In this document: one piece after another, positions 10,852 through 20,990 of the stretch | How positions within the stretch are numbered: position 1 is the stretch's first letter | How the letters are laid out: each line of letters opens with the position of its first letter | Source of the DNA: Macrolepiota albuminosa | Taxonomy: Eukaryota > Basidiomycota > Agaricomycetes > Agaricales > Agaricaceae | Length of the DNA: 64,000 bases | Direction of reading: 5' to 3' | NCBI GenBank assembly: GCA_027475525.1 | Contig: JAMWFC010000040.1 | Coordinates: 124,001-188,000, forward strand | The notes under the pieces: generated by a model | Database searches by the model: none | The model's input: the letters and a program-made list of their open reading frames with translations, nothing else | Told to the model about the DNA's origin: nothing | Position numbers and translations under genes: made by a program

Positions 10852-11639
10852 TTGCTGATAGTTGGGTGTAGCAGGTGTGGCAGCGCGCGAGAACACACAT
10901 GACACCTGTTTGCTGGCACTTGCACATCTTTCATTCTTGCACCATGTTCATGTTGTTACCAATTACCACCTTGCTTAGGCCCTTTTTGAGGAAGACTTGG
11001 CCAGATTTAGAGCAAGGAGAGACAGAGGAAGTGAGGCATGCTATCTACTTGCATTGGAAGGAAAGATTCAGCCAACTGCTGGGTTTGGTGAGCAATCTAC
11101 CTCATAACCTATCTCTCTTTTTGAACTTCCACCAGTCTGTAGCCACAATAGGGTTGGTACTATTGCTACCACCCTTTCACAAGTTTCAATTATCCACAGA
11201 TTTTATCTTGGGGCAATGGCAATTCCTCAAGGGACCATTGCACAGTTTTTGCTACTCTTCTCCTTTTCCTGTGCGGTTTGTGTACTTATCTCGACCCTCC
11301 ACCTGTCTGGGATGAAGTATCCGCAATTTTCCGTGAGTTTTCCGCCTGCTATTTTGATCATTAATGTTAGTTCTGAAAATCAAGGAATACTATGGAAGCC
11401 CATTCGGAGTGACTATATTTATTCCGACGATTTTGACTTATGTAGCCTATGGTGCTTTTTTCTTTGCCATCCTTATCAATACCCTCTTTGGATAATCCCC
11501 CTTGCCCCTGTTCCTCGTTATTGGCGTTTCGGTGGCTGACCCATGTATTAGCGAGACTGTCTACGTTCACAACCTATCAATTAAGTCCTTGTATCCCCAT
11601 TCTTCTGGTATTGAAGTTTTTTCTCTTTTGCTGTTTTTA
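10852..11639. other. No gene recognised
   Basis: Open frames here are hydrophobic or low-complexity, with no known motif. I see neither the missing CIA1 blades nor another gene. Confidence 0.5.
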
Positions 11640-11651
11640 TTTCCAATACCC

Positions 11652-12050
11652 ATGCCCCCAACCCAGATATCTCCTCTCCCAACACAGCATACTCGTCCTG
11701 CCTCGGGTCTCACACGCACGATCCCCACGACCTCCAAGCGCTTCGCACCTGCCCCAAGCCCCGCAGTGCCCATCGTAGACCTCGGCACTGCAAGCGTCGA
11801 ACACCGCACCGAGGGGGAGGATGTGTTGTGGGGACGCTGGGACAGGGTCTCGTGGTCCGATGCCCCAACAACGCGCCTCCTGTTTGTCGCGTACCCGTCT
11901 GTGCTGCGGATATGGGACACGACGAATCTGCAGAACGTCGAGGAGGTGCTGAGACTTCGGCTTGCCTTGTTGGATGTGGGATTTGGGGGCGCAAAGGAAA
12001 CAACTCTCGAAGCTTACGGTCCTGATCACAAGGGAAGATTTAGCTGTTGC
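11652..12050 (+). pseudogene. BCAS3-domain-like N-terminal fragment
   Basis: A plus-strand frame with a Pro/Thr-rich lead (FAPAPSPAVPIVDLG), then DVLWGRWDRVSW, then TRLLFVAYPSVLRIWDTTNL. This layout resembles the start of fungal BCAS3-like, Atg18-type propeller proteins, where a disordered leader precedes a first blade describing a WD object. No more than about 100 residues can be read before it runs into a minus-strand amidohydrolase fragment. No start or later exons are visible, so it is a fragment. The family call rests on recall of the pattern. Confidence 0.4.
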
Positions 12051-12069
12051 AAAGCCAATAGGAATGACA

Positions 12070-12420
12070 AAGGCGTACCCAGCAACCAGAAAATCTTCTT
12101 GCCATCTCTAGTAAACGTGACATCATGACCACCGTCCAAGCTCACCCTCGCCAGACCCTTCGTTGCATTGCCCGGCTTAGACCATACTTCATCGCCACTT
12201 TTGAGCACGCTACCCGGCACAAAGTAGACATTGAAAAAGTCCACAAACGCGACATTTTTGGCTCTATAACCGGCCTTCGTTGCCGTAGGAGCGACAACAA
12301 GCTCCGTCGACATTTTTCCGGCAGAGATGGGAATGCGTTTGTACTTTCCAAACTCATCAGGACGAGGTATTCCTGCTGCGGGATTGGTGGTGGTATCTGT
12401 GACAAGAAAAGATGAAGAGA
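12070..12420 (-). pseudogene. Amidohydrolase / TolB-like propeller fragment
   Basis: The minus strand reads GYRAKNVAFVDFFNVYFVPG, then EVWSKPGNATKGLARVSLDG and GHDVTFTRDGKKIFWLLG. This resembles the WD40/TolB-like propeller part of large fungal amidohydrolases. After WLLG a natural donor GTACGC follows, but no matching next exon continues the protein; the DNA downstream is the BCAS3-like piece on the other strand. Only about 115 residues remain. Upstream minus sequence (12421-12775) stays open but I do not recognise it. Confidence 0.45.
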
Positions 12421-12775
12421 GGCCAAGGCACTGTCGAAGCACGTGCTGATCGAGTGACTGAGATTCACGAGTGGACTGTGCGATGACCTGCACAACAAAT
12501 GCAGTAAAATCGGTGGGCTTCTGGCAACGAGATCGACAATGCTGCAAGACGCGCGAAAGCATGATCAACTCACAAGCGGGTCCGGTGTTGCCGCAGTTGA
12601 CCTCTCCGATGAAGCGCCGGTGGGCACCGTGAAGGACGACGCGAAGGAATCGCGAGATGGCAAGGCAGGCATCGAATAGAAGAATCACATCGGGCAAGTG
12701 ATAAAAAGTGCAATACAAAGAGAGATCGGCATCTGCCGACCACATCTGCCTCCGGAATTTTGAGACAAGTCCGAC

Positions 12776-13658
12776 ATGGCGTCTTTCCTCCAGCGAATCC
12801 TCCAGGTCCTCACACCCCCGCCTCACATCAATCCCCCAGAATACGACGGCCTCCAATTCAAGTGGGGCATCTTCGTCTTCCGGCCTGCCCGTGAGTCCTC
12901 CATTTGTCGTGAGACAATCAATTACATTTTTGGCTAAGTCTTCCAACTCGAGCTGTACCTGCTGACTGGTATCGTCATCTATCTCGCGTCTACATACCTG
13001 GGAATATACAGGAACAAGTCCAAGGCCAACAGATGGTACCTCTTGCTCTGTGACACGCGTGCAGGTACTGACGTCTACGCCTGCAAGGTTCAACGCGTAC
13101 ATACCTCTGCTCGAAAAACAGTTCTCGAGACCGCTCGGAAAGAAGCGTCTGACTCAAGATGGATACTCTGACTTTTATACCTTCTCTACGGGACGTCGCA
13201 ATGTCGCCTCTCTCCACACCGTCTACACCCTCAAGCCACGTCACGATCTCTTCCAATACATCTACCACTTTGCATGGACTTTTATTGATCTGCACTACCG
13301 TCCGAAGGATGACGTGACTCTTGACTTTAAGCTTGCTCCTGGAGCTTTACCCCATGACTTTGTCTGGGCCATCGTCGCGAAGGATGAGTTCTTGTCCATT
13401 AAACAAGACCGATGGGACCTGGTATGCTCATTCTGTTGGCTTGGGTTTTGATCTAGTGCTAATACTATTTGCAGACATTCACAAAGACCTCTGAGAATCC
13501 TGCTCTTCCTTCTTCGCTTTCTGTCATGTCGGGTAGATGTCTCACTTTATTACAATTCACCCGTCCGATATTGACCGTTCATAGAGTTTGCTGATATTAC
13601 CGACAACCTCCTCAAACCTGCTCTCGTCACTGCTCTCCGCCTGAGTGAGAAGGAATGA
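12776..13658 (+). CDS. CCDC47 / DUF1682 ER membrane protein, C-terminally shortened
   Basis: Homologue of CCDC47 (PAT complex, ER membrane insertion and calcium handling). Exons 12776-12890, 12939-13035, 13088-13421, 13475-13532 and 13585-13658 stay in frame and give 225 aa. A membrane segment spans roughly residues 40-58 (LYLLTGIVIYLASTYLGIY). The DUF1682 core is unmistakable: DGYSDFYTFSTGRRNVASLH, YRPKDDVTLDFKLAPGALPH, DFVWAIVAKDEFLSIKQDRW and TFTKTSENPALPSSLSVMS. After DNLLKP the family sequence ends and a stop follows within 12 codons. The C-terminal half and its basic coiled tail are missing. Probably a truncated copy or an assembly break. Confidence 0.82.
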
Positions 13659-13691
13659 AAAAAAGGTATGTAAAGTGGAAAGGAGGTACGC

Positions 13692-13976
13692 TTACCTCTG
13701 TTGACCAAGAGTCTCTTTGAGCTTTAGCGAACCTTCATCTTCCTGCGAGGACTCATACCCATCCGAGTCCTCAGACGCCGATGTGCTCGTACCCGCCCTC
13801 CTCCGGCGTCTAGATCGCATACACCTGTTTAGATCCAACCTCTCTGTGAGAAGTTCTCGGGCACTAAGAGGGTCCGCCCAAGTAGATATTCGATCGTGAG
13901 GCTTTCGGTTGCCCCATGGCCGTTTTTGGTTGAACTCGGTGACTTTGCGCTCGTATTCAGAAGTTGGGAGAGACAT
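13692..13976 (-). CDS. Hypothetical protein, N-terminal exon
   Basis: A 94-codon minus frame from ATG at 13976 with a biased, nuclear-looking composition: FNQKRPWGNRKPHDRI, a basic run RCMRSRRRRRAGT, then an acidic Ser-rich run ASEDSDGYESSQEDEGS. A donor GTAAGCG follows the last codons (LGQQR), so it may be one exon of a longer gene. Open minus sequence upstream (about 14110-14230, DGEPDDDDLLSSGQTSP) may be an earlier exon, but that region carries a 77-bp duplication artefact. Family not recognised. Confidence 0.4.
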   Translation of the reverse strand: MSLPTSEYERKVTEFNQKRPWGNRKPHDRISTWADPLSARELLTERLDLNRCMRSRRRRRAGTSTSASEDSDGYESSQEDEGSLKLKETLGQQR

Positions 13977-14048
13977 GTTTTCAAGGGATCGCGCGTCTTG
14001 GATTAGAGAAAAGGGACTAGGCCGTAGGTCATTCTATAAAGAAGTTGG

Positions 14049-14202
14049 TAACCTTCGCAATAAAAGTGATGAGAAATCTTGAGTACCTATGGGAGAAGTT
14101 TGGCCACTGCTAAGCAAGTCATCGTTAACCTTCGCAATAAAAGTGATGAGAAATCTTGAGTACCTATGGGAGAAGTTTGGCCACTGCTAAGCAAGTCATC
14201 GT
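14049..14202 (+). repeat. 77-bp exact tandem duplication #1 (probable assembly artefact)
   Basis: 14049-14125 is repeated exactly as 14126-14202; the match is 77 bp with no extension on either side. It is best read as two contigs overlapping by k=77 joined without trimming. Confidence 0.9.
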
Positions 14203-14259
14203 CATCTGGCTCGCCGTCCACTCTACGGAACACCTGTCATCGATAAGAAAACTTAGAAC

Positions 14260-14414
14260 GTAATTGCTCTCACCCCGAAAAAACCATTGGTGCCAATATA
14301 GGAGATAATGTCATTGATTTACCCCGCGACATTTCTGTAATTGCTCTCACCCCGAAAAAACCATTGGTGCCAATATAGGAGATAATGTCATTGATTTACC
14401 CCGCGACATTTCTG
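14260..14414 (+). repeat. 77-bp exact tandem duplication #2 (probable assembly artefact)
   Basis: The unit 14260-14336 is repeated from 14337; the match runs 78 bp, one base beyond the period, as chance would allow. Confidence 0.9.
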
Positions 14415-14616
14415 GGCGTGAAGTGGCTAGGGCATCGACCTGAGTTGAGCTATTATCACCTCTCAAGTCAAGACTCGCATTGCCCTTCTTCTTATGCAGC
14501 CTTAGAAGGATTTAGTGCCAAGTATCAAGGATCAAGCTTGGTACATGACCTACTTGGTCCAGGAGCCAAGTTTCTTTTGCACCTTTTCGCCCCACATACC
14601 TCTAAAGGCTTGTTGG
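14415..14616. other. No gene recognised
   Basis: Short stretch between artefact junctions. A minus-strand frame across 14560-14720 reads an acidic SKSETEEESDTGI run then FRGMWGEKVQKKLGSW, possibly an exon of an unknown gene, but stops and the duplications prevent a model. Confidence 0.3.
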
Positions 14617-14770
14617 ATGCCTGTATCACTCTCTTCCTCGGTTTCTGACTTGGCCAGGACACCAACAGAATCATCAACATCGCCATCACTCAAATGCCTG
14701 TATCACTCTCTTCCTCGGTTTCTGACTTGGCCAGGACACCAACAGAATCATCAACATCGCCATCACTCAA
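14617..14770 (+). repeat. 77-bp exact tandem duplication #3 (probable assembly artefact)
   Basis: 14617-14693 is repeated exactly as 14694-14770, with no extension on either side. Confidence 0.9.
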
Positions 14771-14883
14771 CGCCCACCTATCCCTCTTTTTATCCGTATC
14801 AGACCAGCTCTTCCAAGGCTCAATACATTAGCTGCACGCGAGTGTACCAGACCGATGAGGAAGAAGATCAGCGTGCGCTCGTT

Positions 14884-15037
14884 GTGTGATCAGCGCCACG
14901 CTCATCGACGCGACAGTGTTTCTAATTGATCTTTCTTGAGAAACATTTAAAGAATTTCTAGTGTGATCAGCGCCACGCTCATCGACGCGACAGTGTTTCT
15001 AATTGATCTTTCTTGAGAAACATTTAAAGAATTTCTA
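14884..15037 (+). repeat. 77-bp exact tandem duplication #4 (probable assembly artefact)
   Basis: 14884-14960 is repeated exactly as 14961-15037, with no extension on either side. Confidence 0.9.
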
Positions 15038-15288
15038 ATCGGTCTTTTTTTAGAAATACATCATGTTTTTACAATTTATTTTTCTAAAACAACACAAAGA
15101 AAGTTTATTGAAAAACATTTGATAAAAAAATTACAAAGATAACTTTAGAAAAACCAAAAGATACATGTGCCATATTTTTCAAGAAACAGTCTAGAAACAC
15201 AATTTGTGTTCCCCACGTATTTCTTGAGAAATAGAGAAAGAAAATTTTTAAAAATAGCTCAAGAAACACACAAAAAACACAATAAGTG
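15038..15288. repeat. AT-rich tract dense in AGAAA(C)/GTTTCT motifs
   Basis: GAAAC/GTTTC-type words recur every 15-25 bp on both strands, including several copies of TTTCTTGAGAAA(C/T). No coding potential. May be a degenerate terminal or regulatory repeat. Confidence 0.45.
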
Positions 15289-15443
15289 TTTTTTTTTACT
15301 ATTTCTCAATTTATACTTTTAGTTTTTCCGGAGAAACACTTGTTGGAAGTCACATGACCTGTTTCTTTTTTTTTACTATTTCTCAATTTATACTTTTAGT
15401 TTTTCCGGAGAAACACTTGTTGGAAGTCACATGACCTGTTTCT
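15289..15443 (+). repeat. 77-bp exact tandem duplication #5 (probable assembly artefact)
   Basis: The unit 15289-15365 is repeated from 15366; the match is 78 bp. It is the last of five such junctions within 1.4 kb. Confidence 0.9.
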
Positions 15444-15899
15444 AACGGATGTTTCTCCAGAAATCTCCGCCATGCCCCGAAGTGTGTGCTAGTCCAACCA
15501 GTTTGGTGTCATATACCTCTGCTTTGTGGCCCATGCCTCCTCTGTTTGAGAATACTTCTCAACCTTGGTGGTACCCTACTATATCCTATCCTGTATTTTA
15601 GTCTCTTTATCTGGTATGTCTTTGTGCATCAATCCATCTAAATCTATCCAAATCCTGCATTCCTTGGCTTCTACTTGATCTCTTTGGTTTTGGTGCTACC
15701 TTTTAGGGCTTCTGTAATGGTAAGCCTCCTATTGTAGTTCTTTGCCATTTTCTGCCAAGATAGGCCTATGAACAGGTCAATATTTTTGCCAGCTGTTGGC
15801 CTGTATATCATCCTTGATATTCTTTTGAGTTGGGTCTGTTTCTTCTGTCTCTTGCTTTGTGGTCCTTTTTTAGGCGTGAATAGAAGTGGTATGGATGGT

Positions 15900-17600
15900 C
15901 ACAGAGTTGCCTTGACACTACTCTGCTAGCAGTTGTTCCATCACTGGATTAGTTGTCTTTAATCTGTGGAGTTTGTCAGTGTATCCCCTACTAATCCTTT
16001 CTAGTATGATTTCAACTGGTGGAATCAATATATCAACTTCTAATGCTTTCACTGACATTATCTTAAATGTGGCGGCCATGTGTCTAAGCATATTATTCTG
16101 CACTTTTGTCAGCTTCATTGTATGCACTTTCTTACCTGTCCACCATATTGAGCATGTGTATGACATGATCAGGGCTATGCATACTCTGTACATCATCCTT
16201 AGTTGGTACTGGCTAGAGCTGCATATGGTGTTTGCCAGTATTCATGCTGATGCAACCATTTTCTTAGCCTTTTGTATAACTATTTGTATGTGCTGATTGA
16301 ATGTCAGTTTTCTGTCGATGTATAGACCCAAGATGCATATTATTTCTCCTGCTCTAACTATTGTTTCCAAACTGTCAGGCATGGGTAGTTTGATTGCAGA
16401 GGCCTTTGTCCTGTTTCCAGGAGTGATGCATGAGTCCTGTTTTTGCAGGGTCTATTGAGAGTCCAACTTTAATCAATCATTTGTTTATAAAAATAAAATC
16501 ATATCTTAGTATTTTGACATTGACATCTAGGGATTTCAATGCAGCCCTAATGTGCCATCATTGATGTATATCAGTAGTATTATGTTATTATCTAAGCCCT
16601 TATGTCTGGTTTCCATTAACTCTAGGATCTTGCTGCTGTATACTATCAACAAAATTAGTGATACTGGTGATCTTTGTGGTATGCCATTTTTTACTGGTTT
16701 CATTTTGCCTCTTACTCCATCTAGACAGATTGCTGCCTTTCTTTCTTTTAAGAATAATGCCATCCATTTCACTAATGGCAGTGGTGTGCCTTTACATTGT
16801 AGTTTTCTAAATAGTTGTGTGTAGTTAACATTGTCAAAGAATCCTGAAATGTCAAATGTCAGTATAGATGTGACCTTACCGTAGTTCTTCACAGCCTGTA
16901 TGTCCTCAATGTGTGTTAGCAATGCATTGTTGATAAAGCTGTTTAAGCAACCATCAAACTGTGTTAGTGGCACTAGATCATTCTGCCTAACTAAATAATT
17001 TAGCCTCTTTGCTATGGTTTTCTCCAGGATCTTTTCAAGGCATTCCAACAGCTGTATCAGTCTGTATGCCTTTGATTTTGCGTAATTTAGTTTTTCAGGC
17101 TTATATAATGCAACTGCTACTGCCTAACACCATAGTTTGGGATAGTAGCCTGCTTTGATGCAATGGTGCATCAGAGCAAATATTATGTTGCTTTCTGCCT
17201 CTCATGCCTATTAGACCATGTTGAATGGTTGTTGGCTGACTCCTGATGTTTTTTTTTGTGCTGTATCAGTAAATTGCTTCCCTTACTTCTTCTCATGTTA
17301 GTCTAATATGTATGTAGTTGCAGTTGCTTACTCTTATCAGGTCTGGTTCATTGTAGTTTTGTAGTATTAGGGAGGGTTTGAAAAGAGCTTTCTAAAAAGT
17401 ATCACACTTTTTATCATAGCTTACCGCTAGGCCATGCTCTCTCCTCTTCATTGCCAATAAAGGATAGTTCCTTATTCTTTTAGTCCACTTTTGCAACTTC
17501 CACATGTTTTCTGGTGTTGCCTCCTCTAGTATGTTGTTTATCCATGTCTTCTTTTCATATTTGTAAAGCCTTCTAAAATAGTTCATTACTTTCCATATTT
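15900..17600 (-). pseudogene. LINE ORF2 reverse transcriptase and C-terminal part
   Basis: The best open part (16536-17048, minus) holds RT motifs: LTFDISGFFDNVNYTQL, LFLKERKAAICLDG, VKNGIPQRSPVSLILLIVYS (normally GIPQGSPVSP), and a ruined catalytic box LIYINDGTLG (normally xVDDG). Downstream, 15918-16196 reads YTCSIWWTGKKVHTMKLTKV followed by a region typical of the fungal LINE C-terminus. The changed catalytic residues make it inactive. Confidence 0.8.
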
Positions 17601-17939
17601 CTTGGTCAATCTCTCCACTCCATTCTTTCTACTAGGTCATGTGTGTTTTCTGTTCTTTATGCAGCCTCATCCTCTTTTTATTTGCTTCTCTTAGGGCTTT
17701 CATCTACCATGATCTGGCCTTTTCCAAAGCCTTCCTCTCTTTAGCTATTTTATCTGTAATAGTTTTCATCACTTCTGTAATGAGTTCAACATCTTTGTTC
17801 ATGTCCTCTAGAAAGCGGTTGGTATCTAGATCTTGTAAAAACACTCTGTTCCTCTCCATTTCTTGTCTGAAGGTCTTTTGCCAATCCTCTGATCTGGTCT
17901 CCTTGTAATTATATTTCTTATCTATTATATTTTGCACTT

Positions 17940-18640
17940 CTAATGCCCCATGTTTGATTATCTATTTTAGCATGAAGTGCTCTGACTCACGTGCTAGGTC
18001 CAGGTCTATTGCTCATTCCTTTGCCACATCCAGGGCTATTGCTTTGGTGTTGGCCCATGCGAGGTCCAATACCAATATAGCCCCTTGTCTGCAATATTTG
18101 TGGTATGTGCAAAGCCCCTTCTCATTCAGCAATGTAAAGTCATGCTTTTATAGCCATTTGACAAGCTCCTGTGTCTTTTCTGCCAATGGGGGTTCACTTT
18201 TGCTCTACATGGAGTAGTGCTGGTTCTAGTCTCCACTCAAGATCACTGGCCATTCTGTCAGGAGGTCAATTGCACAGAGTCTTGTAGATGCATCATCATA
18301 TGTCAGTTGATTCCTATTTCTAGGTTGACTGTATATGTTCACCACTGTTACTGTTGGGTAGTTAGCTTGTGTAATGTTCAATATTTATATGTCTAAATCC
18401 TTAGCAAGATCCAATCATAGTGTTACTTTGAAGTCTTGCCTTTTTTTTACATATGCTATGACTCTTGGTCTCTTATCATCAGGTATCCTCGCTGTCAGTG
18501 CTCATTTCCTATGTGACTCCACCAGGGTTCTGATATGAGTATTATGTCAAATTTATCTATAAAGATGTTCAGCATGGTGTGACACACTATGTTGCTTCTG
18601 TTAGTGTTTAGCTGTGCAATACATATAGGTTTTGTCTTCA
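17940..18640 (-). pseudogene. LINE ORF2 endonuclease domain
   Basis: The minus strand reads FDIILI(S/R)EPWW near 18520-18560, then a VNIYSQPRNRN stretch near 18310-18345 and a PVILSGD-NQHYSM stretch near 18210-18260. These are landmarks of the EEP (APE-like) endonuclease that nicks target DNA. Several stops interrupt it. Confidence 0.65.
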
Positions 18641-20250
18641 TTTTTAAGGTATGTTACCAGGAACACTTCTTACTGTACTTTCTTGTACCTCTACCTCCAT
18701 GTGGTCATCTCCATCTACTCTCTTATAGTTTAGCAGGTTCTTGAAAGATATAGAGCTGTTCTCATTCCTCCTTTTGTCTCTGGCCATTTTGTTGAGCCCA
18801 ATTGCTGTCAGATTCTCATTGCCTGTTTTTCCTGTACTAGTCTCATTAATACCATTATCCTTCTTCTTTAGAGGTTTTCTTCTCTTGACTGAGGTGCCAT
18901 CTTCCATCTCTGTATAATTATTTTCCCTAGCTATCATTTGGGAGTGTCTCTGTTCTAGGTAATCACCTCTGCAGTTTATGCACCTCATTTCGCTTTTCAT
19001 TCTTTGCTCAGTGTTCTCTTCTATTCCTGATCCTTCTTCTGTCATCCAACTGTCTGCAGTGTTCTTGTGGTCCTTCTTGTCATGTTCCTCTGTGCATAAC
19101 CTGCACCTTCTTTCATTTTGCATTGGGACACATGGTGGCTAATTGCCCAGGATTTGCTGCATTGTAGGACCAGAGGTCTATCGGTATAATATACCACTTC
19201 ACAGAAGTTCATGTACATTGCAATGTATTTCATGGCTAGCATTGCTTATGTGTCCTCCTCTTTGGCAAATTCTAGTACAATTGACAAATGTTCTTTCATC
19301 TGCAGGTCTGATTCTGCTTGTATTCACCTGGGCTTTTCAATTAGTGTGACCTTAGACATAATGGGGTTAAACTTTTCTAATTCCTCTTTTAACTTGTCTG
19401 AAGTGTTGTATCCTCCTTCTCCATTCCTCTCCATCCATATGCCATTTATTCTGACCTTGTATCTTCTGTCATCTGTTAGCATGTCTATGGTGTGTTCCAG
19501 GATACCAAGTATATCAATGAACTCTCTTGCATGTTTCCTGAGTTCCTTGCCTTTCTGATCTTCATGCATCATGATGATCAGGTTTTGGTTGTGGTTGTAC
19601 TGTGCAGATGCTATGTATAAGTGTTTTGCATTTGTCAATTGGGTGAGTTGGTCATTTATCAGATTGACAAGCCTGCAGGAGTTCAGGTGTTCCACATCTA
19701 TCTTGTTGCCCCTTGGTATGATGATGAGTCAGGCTGGGTGGTATTGATCTCTTGAAGTGCATGGGGAGTACTGCTGTCTCTGTGTCAGCATCGTGCTTCT
19801 TGCTGTTGTTGAGTTTGTTTTCACTAGTTGATATGTCAGTCCTGTTGCTATAACTGTTTTTGTGCTTTGAGCTTCCATAGTTTGGTGTCAGTTGCTACTA
19901 TCCTTTGTCTGGTCTGCCTCTTGTCACTTTACTAGAGTGTCTACTGCCTTAGCAAGGTCATTTACTGTGGCCCACAGTTCCACAGTTTCCTGTAGTGTGT
20001 GCAAGGTATCAGAGTTATTACTGTCTAGGTATTTCTCACCTGCTTCCACCAGCTCTGGGATGAGCTTTCTCACTACTTTGTATGCTGTCTCTATCGTGTG
20101 TGTTCCTCAGACATGGTGATCTGAGAATTGCTTTAATTTTCTGCAAAGATTTTCCAGTTGGTTTAAGACAATCACCTCTGCCTCTGCTGTTATCATCTGT
20201 TCCTCCATCTCCATGTCTGACTGGATATCCATTGCCATCTCTGTGCATTC
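18640..20250 (-). pseudogene. LINE ORF1 (gag-like, zinc knuckles)
   Basis: Minus frames in order: RRYKVRINGIWMERNGEGGY, then NTSDKLKEELEKFNPIMSKV at about 19360-19480, the fungal LINE gag signature. Further down come CRLCTEEHDKKDHKNTADSW near 19040-19110 and CINCRGDYLEQRHSQ near 18940-18985, degenerate CCHC knuckles. Stops separate the pieces. The protein would bind LINE RNA and form the RNP. Inactive. Confidence 0.75.
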
Positions 20251-20560
20251 ACTTGTTCTCATAGGCATCCTTGGTTCCTGTTCAACTTGTTGTCTGAAAA
20301 TGTCTGTATCTCATTTTTGTTGTCCAAGAACTGGTCTCACAGATAAGGTTATATCTGGATCTGGGTCTCTTGGATGCCTATTTGGGCCCCCTTTCTGTCC
20401 CTTTGTAATGCTCTTGCTGTACATTTGCACTGCTGTCCCTTTCCTCTCTGCCTTATGGACCATGGGAATTTACCTGTCTAATAGTAGTATCAGATCAAGG
20501 AGCATTGTCTCTATTGATACATCTGATCACTTGATGACCTGAGTAATGTTATCGAGATAC

Positions 20561-20990
20561 TGTCATGTGTCACAATGTGCAAAAGGTCACTATGTGCAAA
20601 ATACATTACTGAACTTGTTCTGCTCACCTGCTGAGTCTGGCCAAAAATCTGTAGATACCTATAGTATATATCAAGACTTCCCTGTACTTTTTTCAGACAA
20701 AATCAAGATGTAAAAATGTCAGAGGCATGAAAGTGTGAAATCAGAGCCAGTTTTGTCACTTACTGGAGCTCGGCCAAATGAATCAAGATGAAATATACAA
20801 AATCTGAGTATACAAAACTTTTTTATGCATGGAAATTGACTCAGAAACACCTTTCCAAAGCATACCGAGTGGCAGAAAGCTCATAAAGGTGGTTATCTTT
20901 CTGTGCAATGACAGAGAGCGTGACAACTAAGAGCCATTGAAGCTCCGCATACGGCTTGCGATGAAATGGATGACGGCGGAATTTGAATTT
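20561..20990. other. Non-coding, no feature recognised
   Basis: CpG returns at about 20866, so the left two-thirds probably still belongs to the repeat and the right third to genomic flank. Confidence 0.5.

Larger units (their letters stand above)
15490..20560 (-). mobile_element. Decayed full-length non-LTR retrotransposon (Tad1-like LINE)
   Basis: About 5 kb on the minus strand in the order ORF1 (gag with CCHC knuckles), endonuclease, reverse transcriptase, C-terminal region, so the 5' end is near 20560. CpG is almost absent between about 15490 and 20860, against normal CpG on both sides. Many stops and frameshifts break both ORFs. The layout and the zinc-knuckle gag match fungal Tad1-clade elements. 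The exact ends and target-site duplication were not found. Confidence 0.82.

Noticed and set aside
12026..13102. A 358-codon minus-strand open frame
   Set aside because: It runs through the introns and exons of the plus-strand CCDC47 homologue; only its last third resembles a protein family, so I kept just that fragment.
14049..15443. Possible CRISPR-like or satellite array from repeated direct repeats
   Set aside because: Each repeat is a different sequence present only twice. The constant 77-bp period points to contig overlaps, and fungi lack CRISPR arrays.
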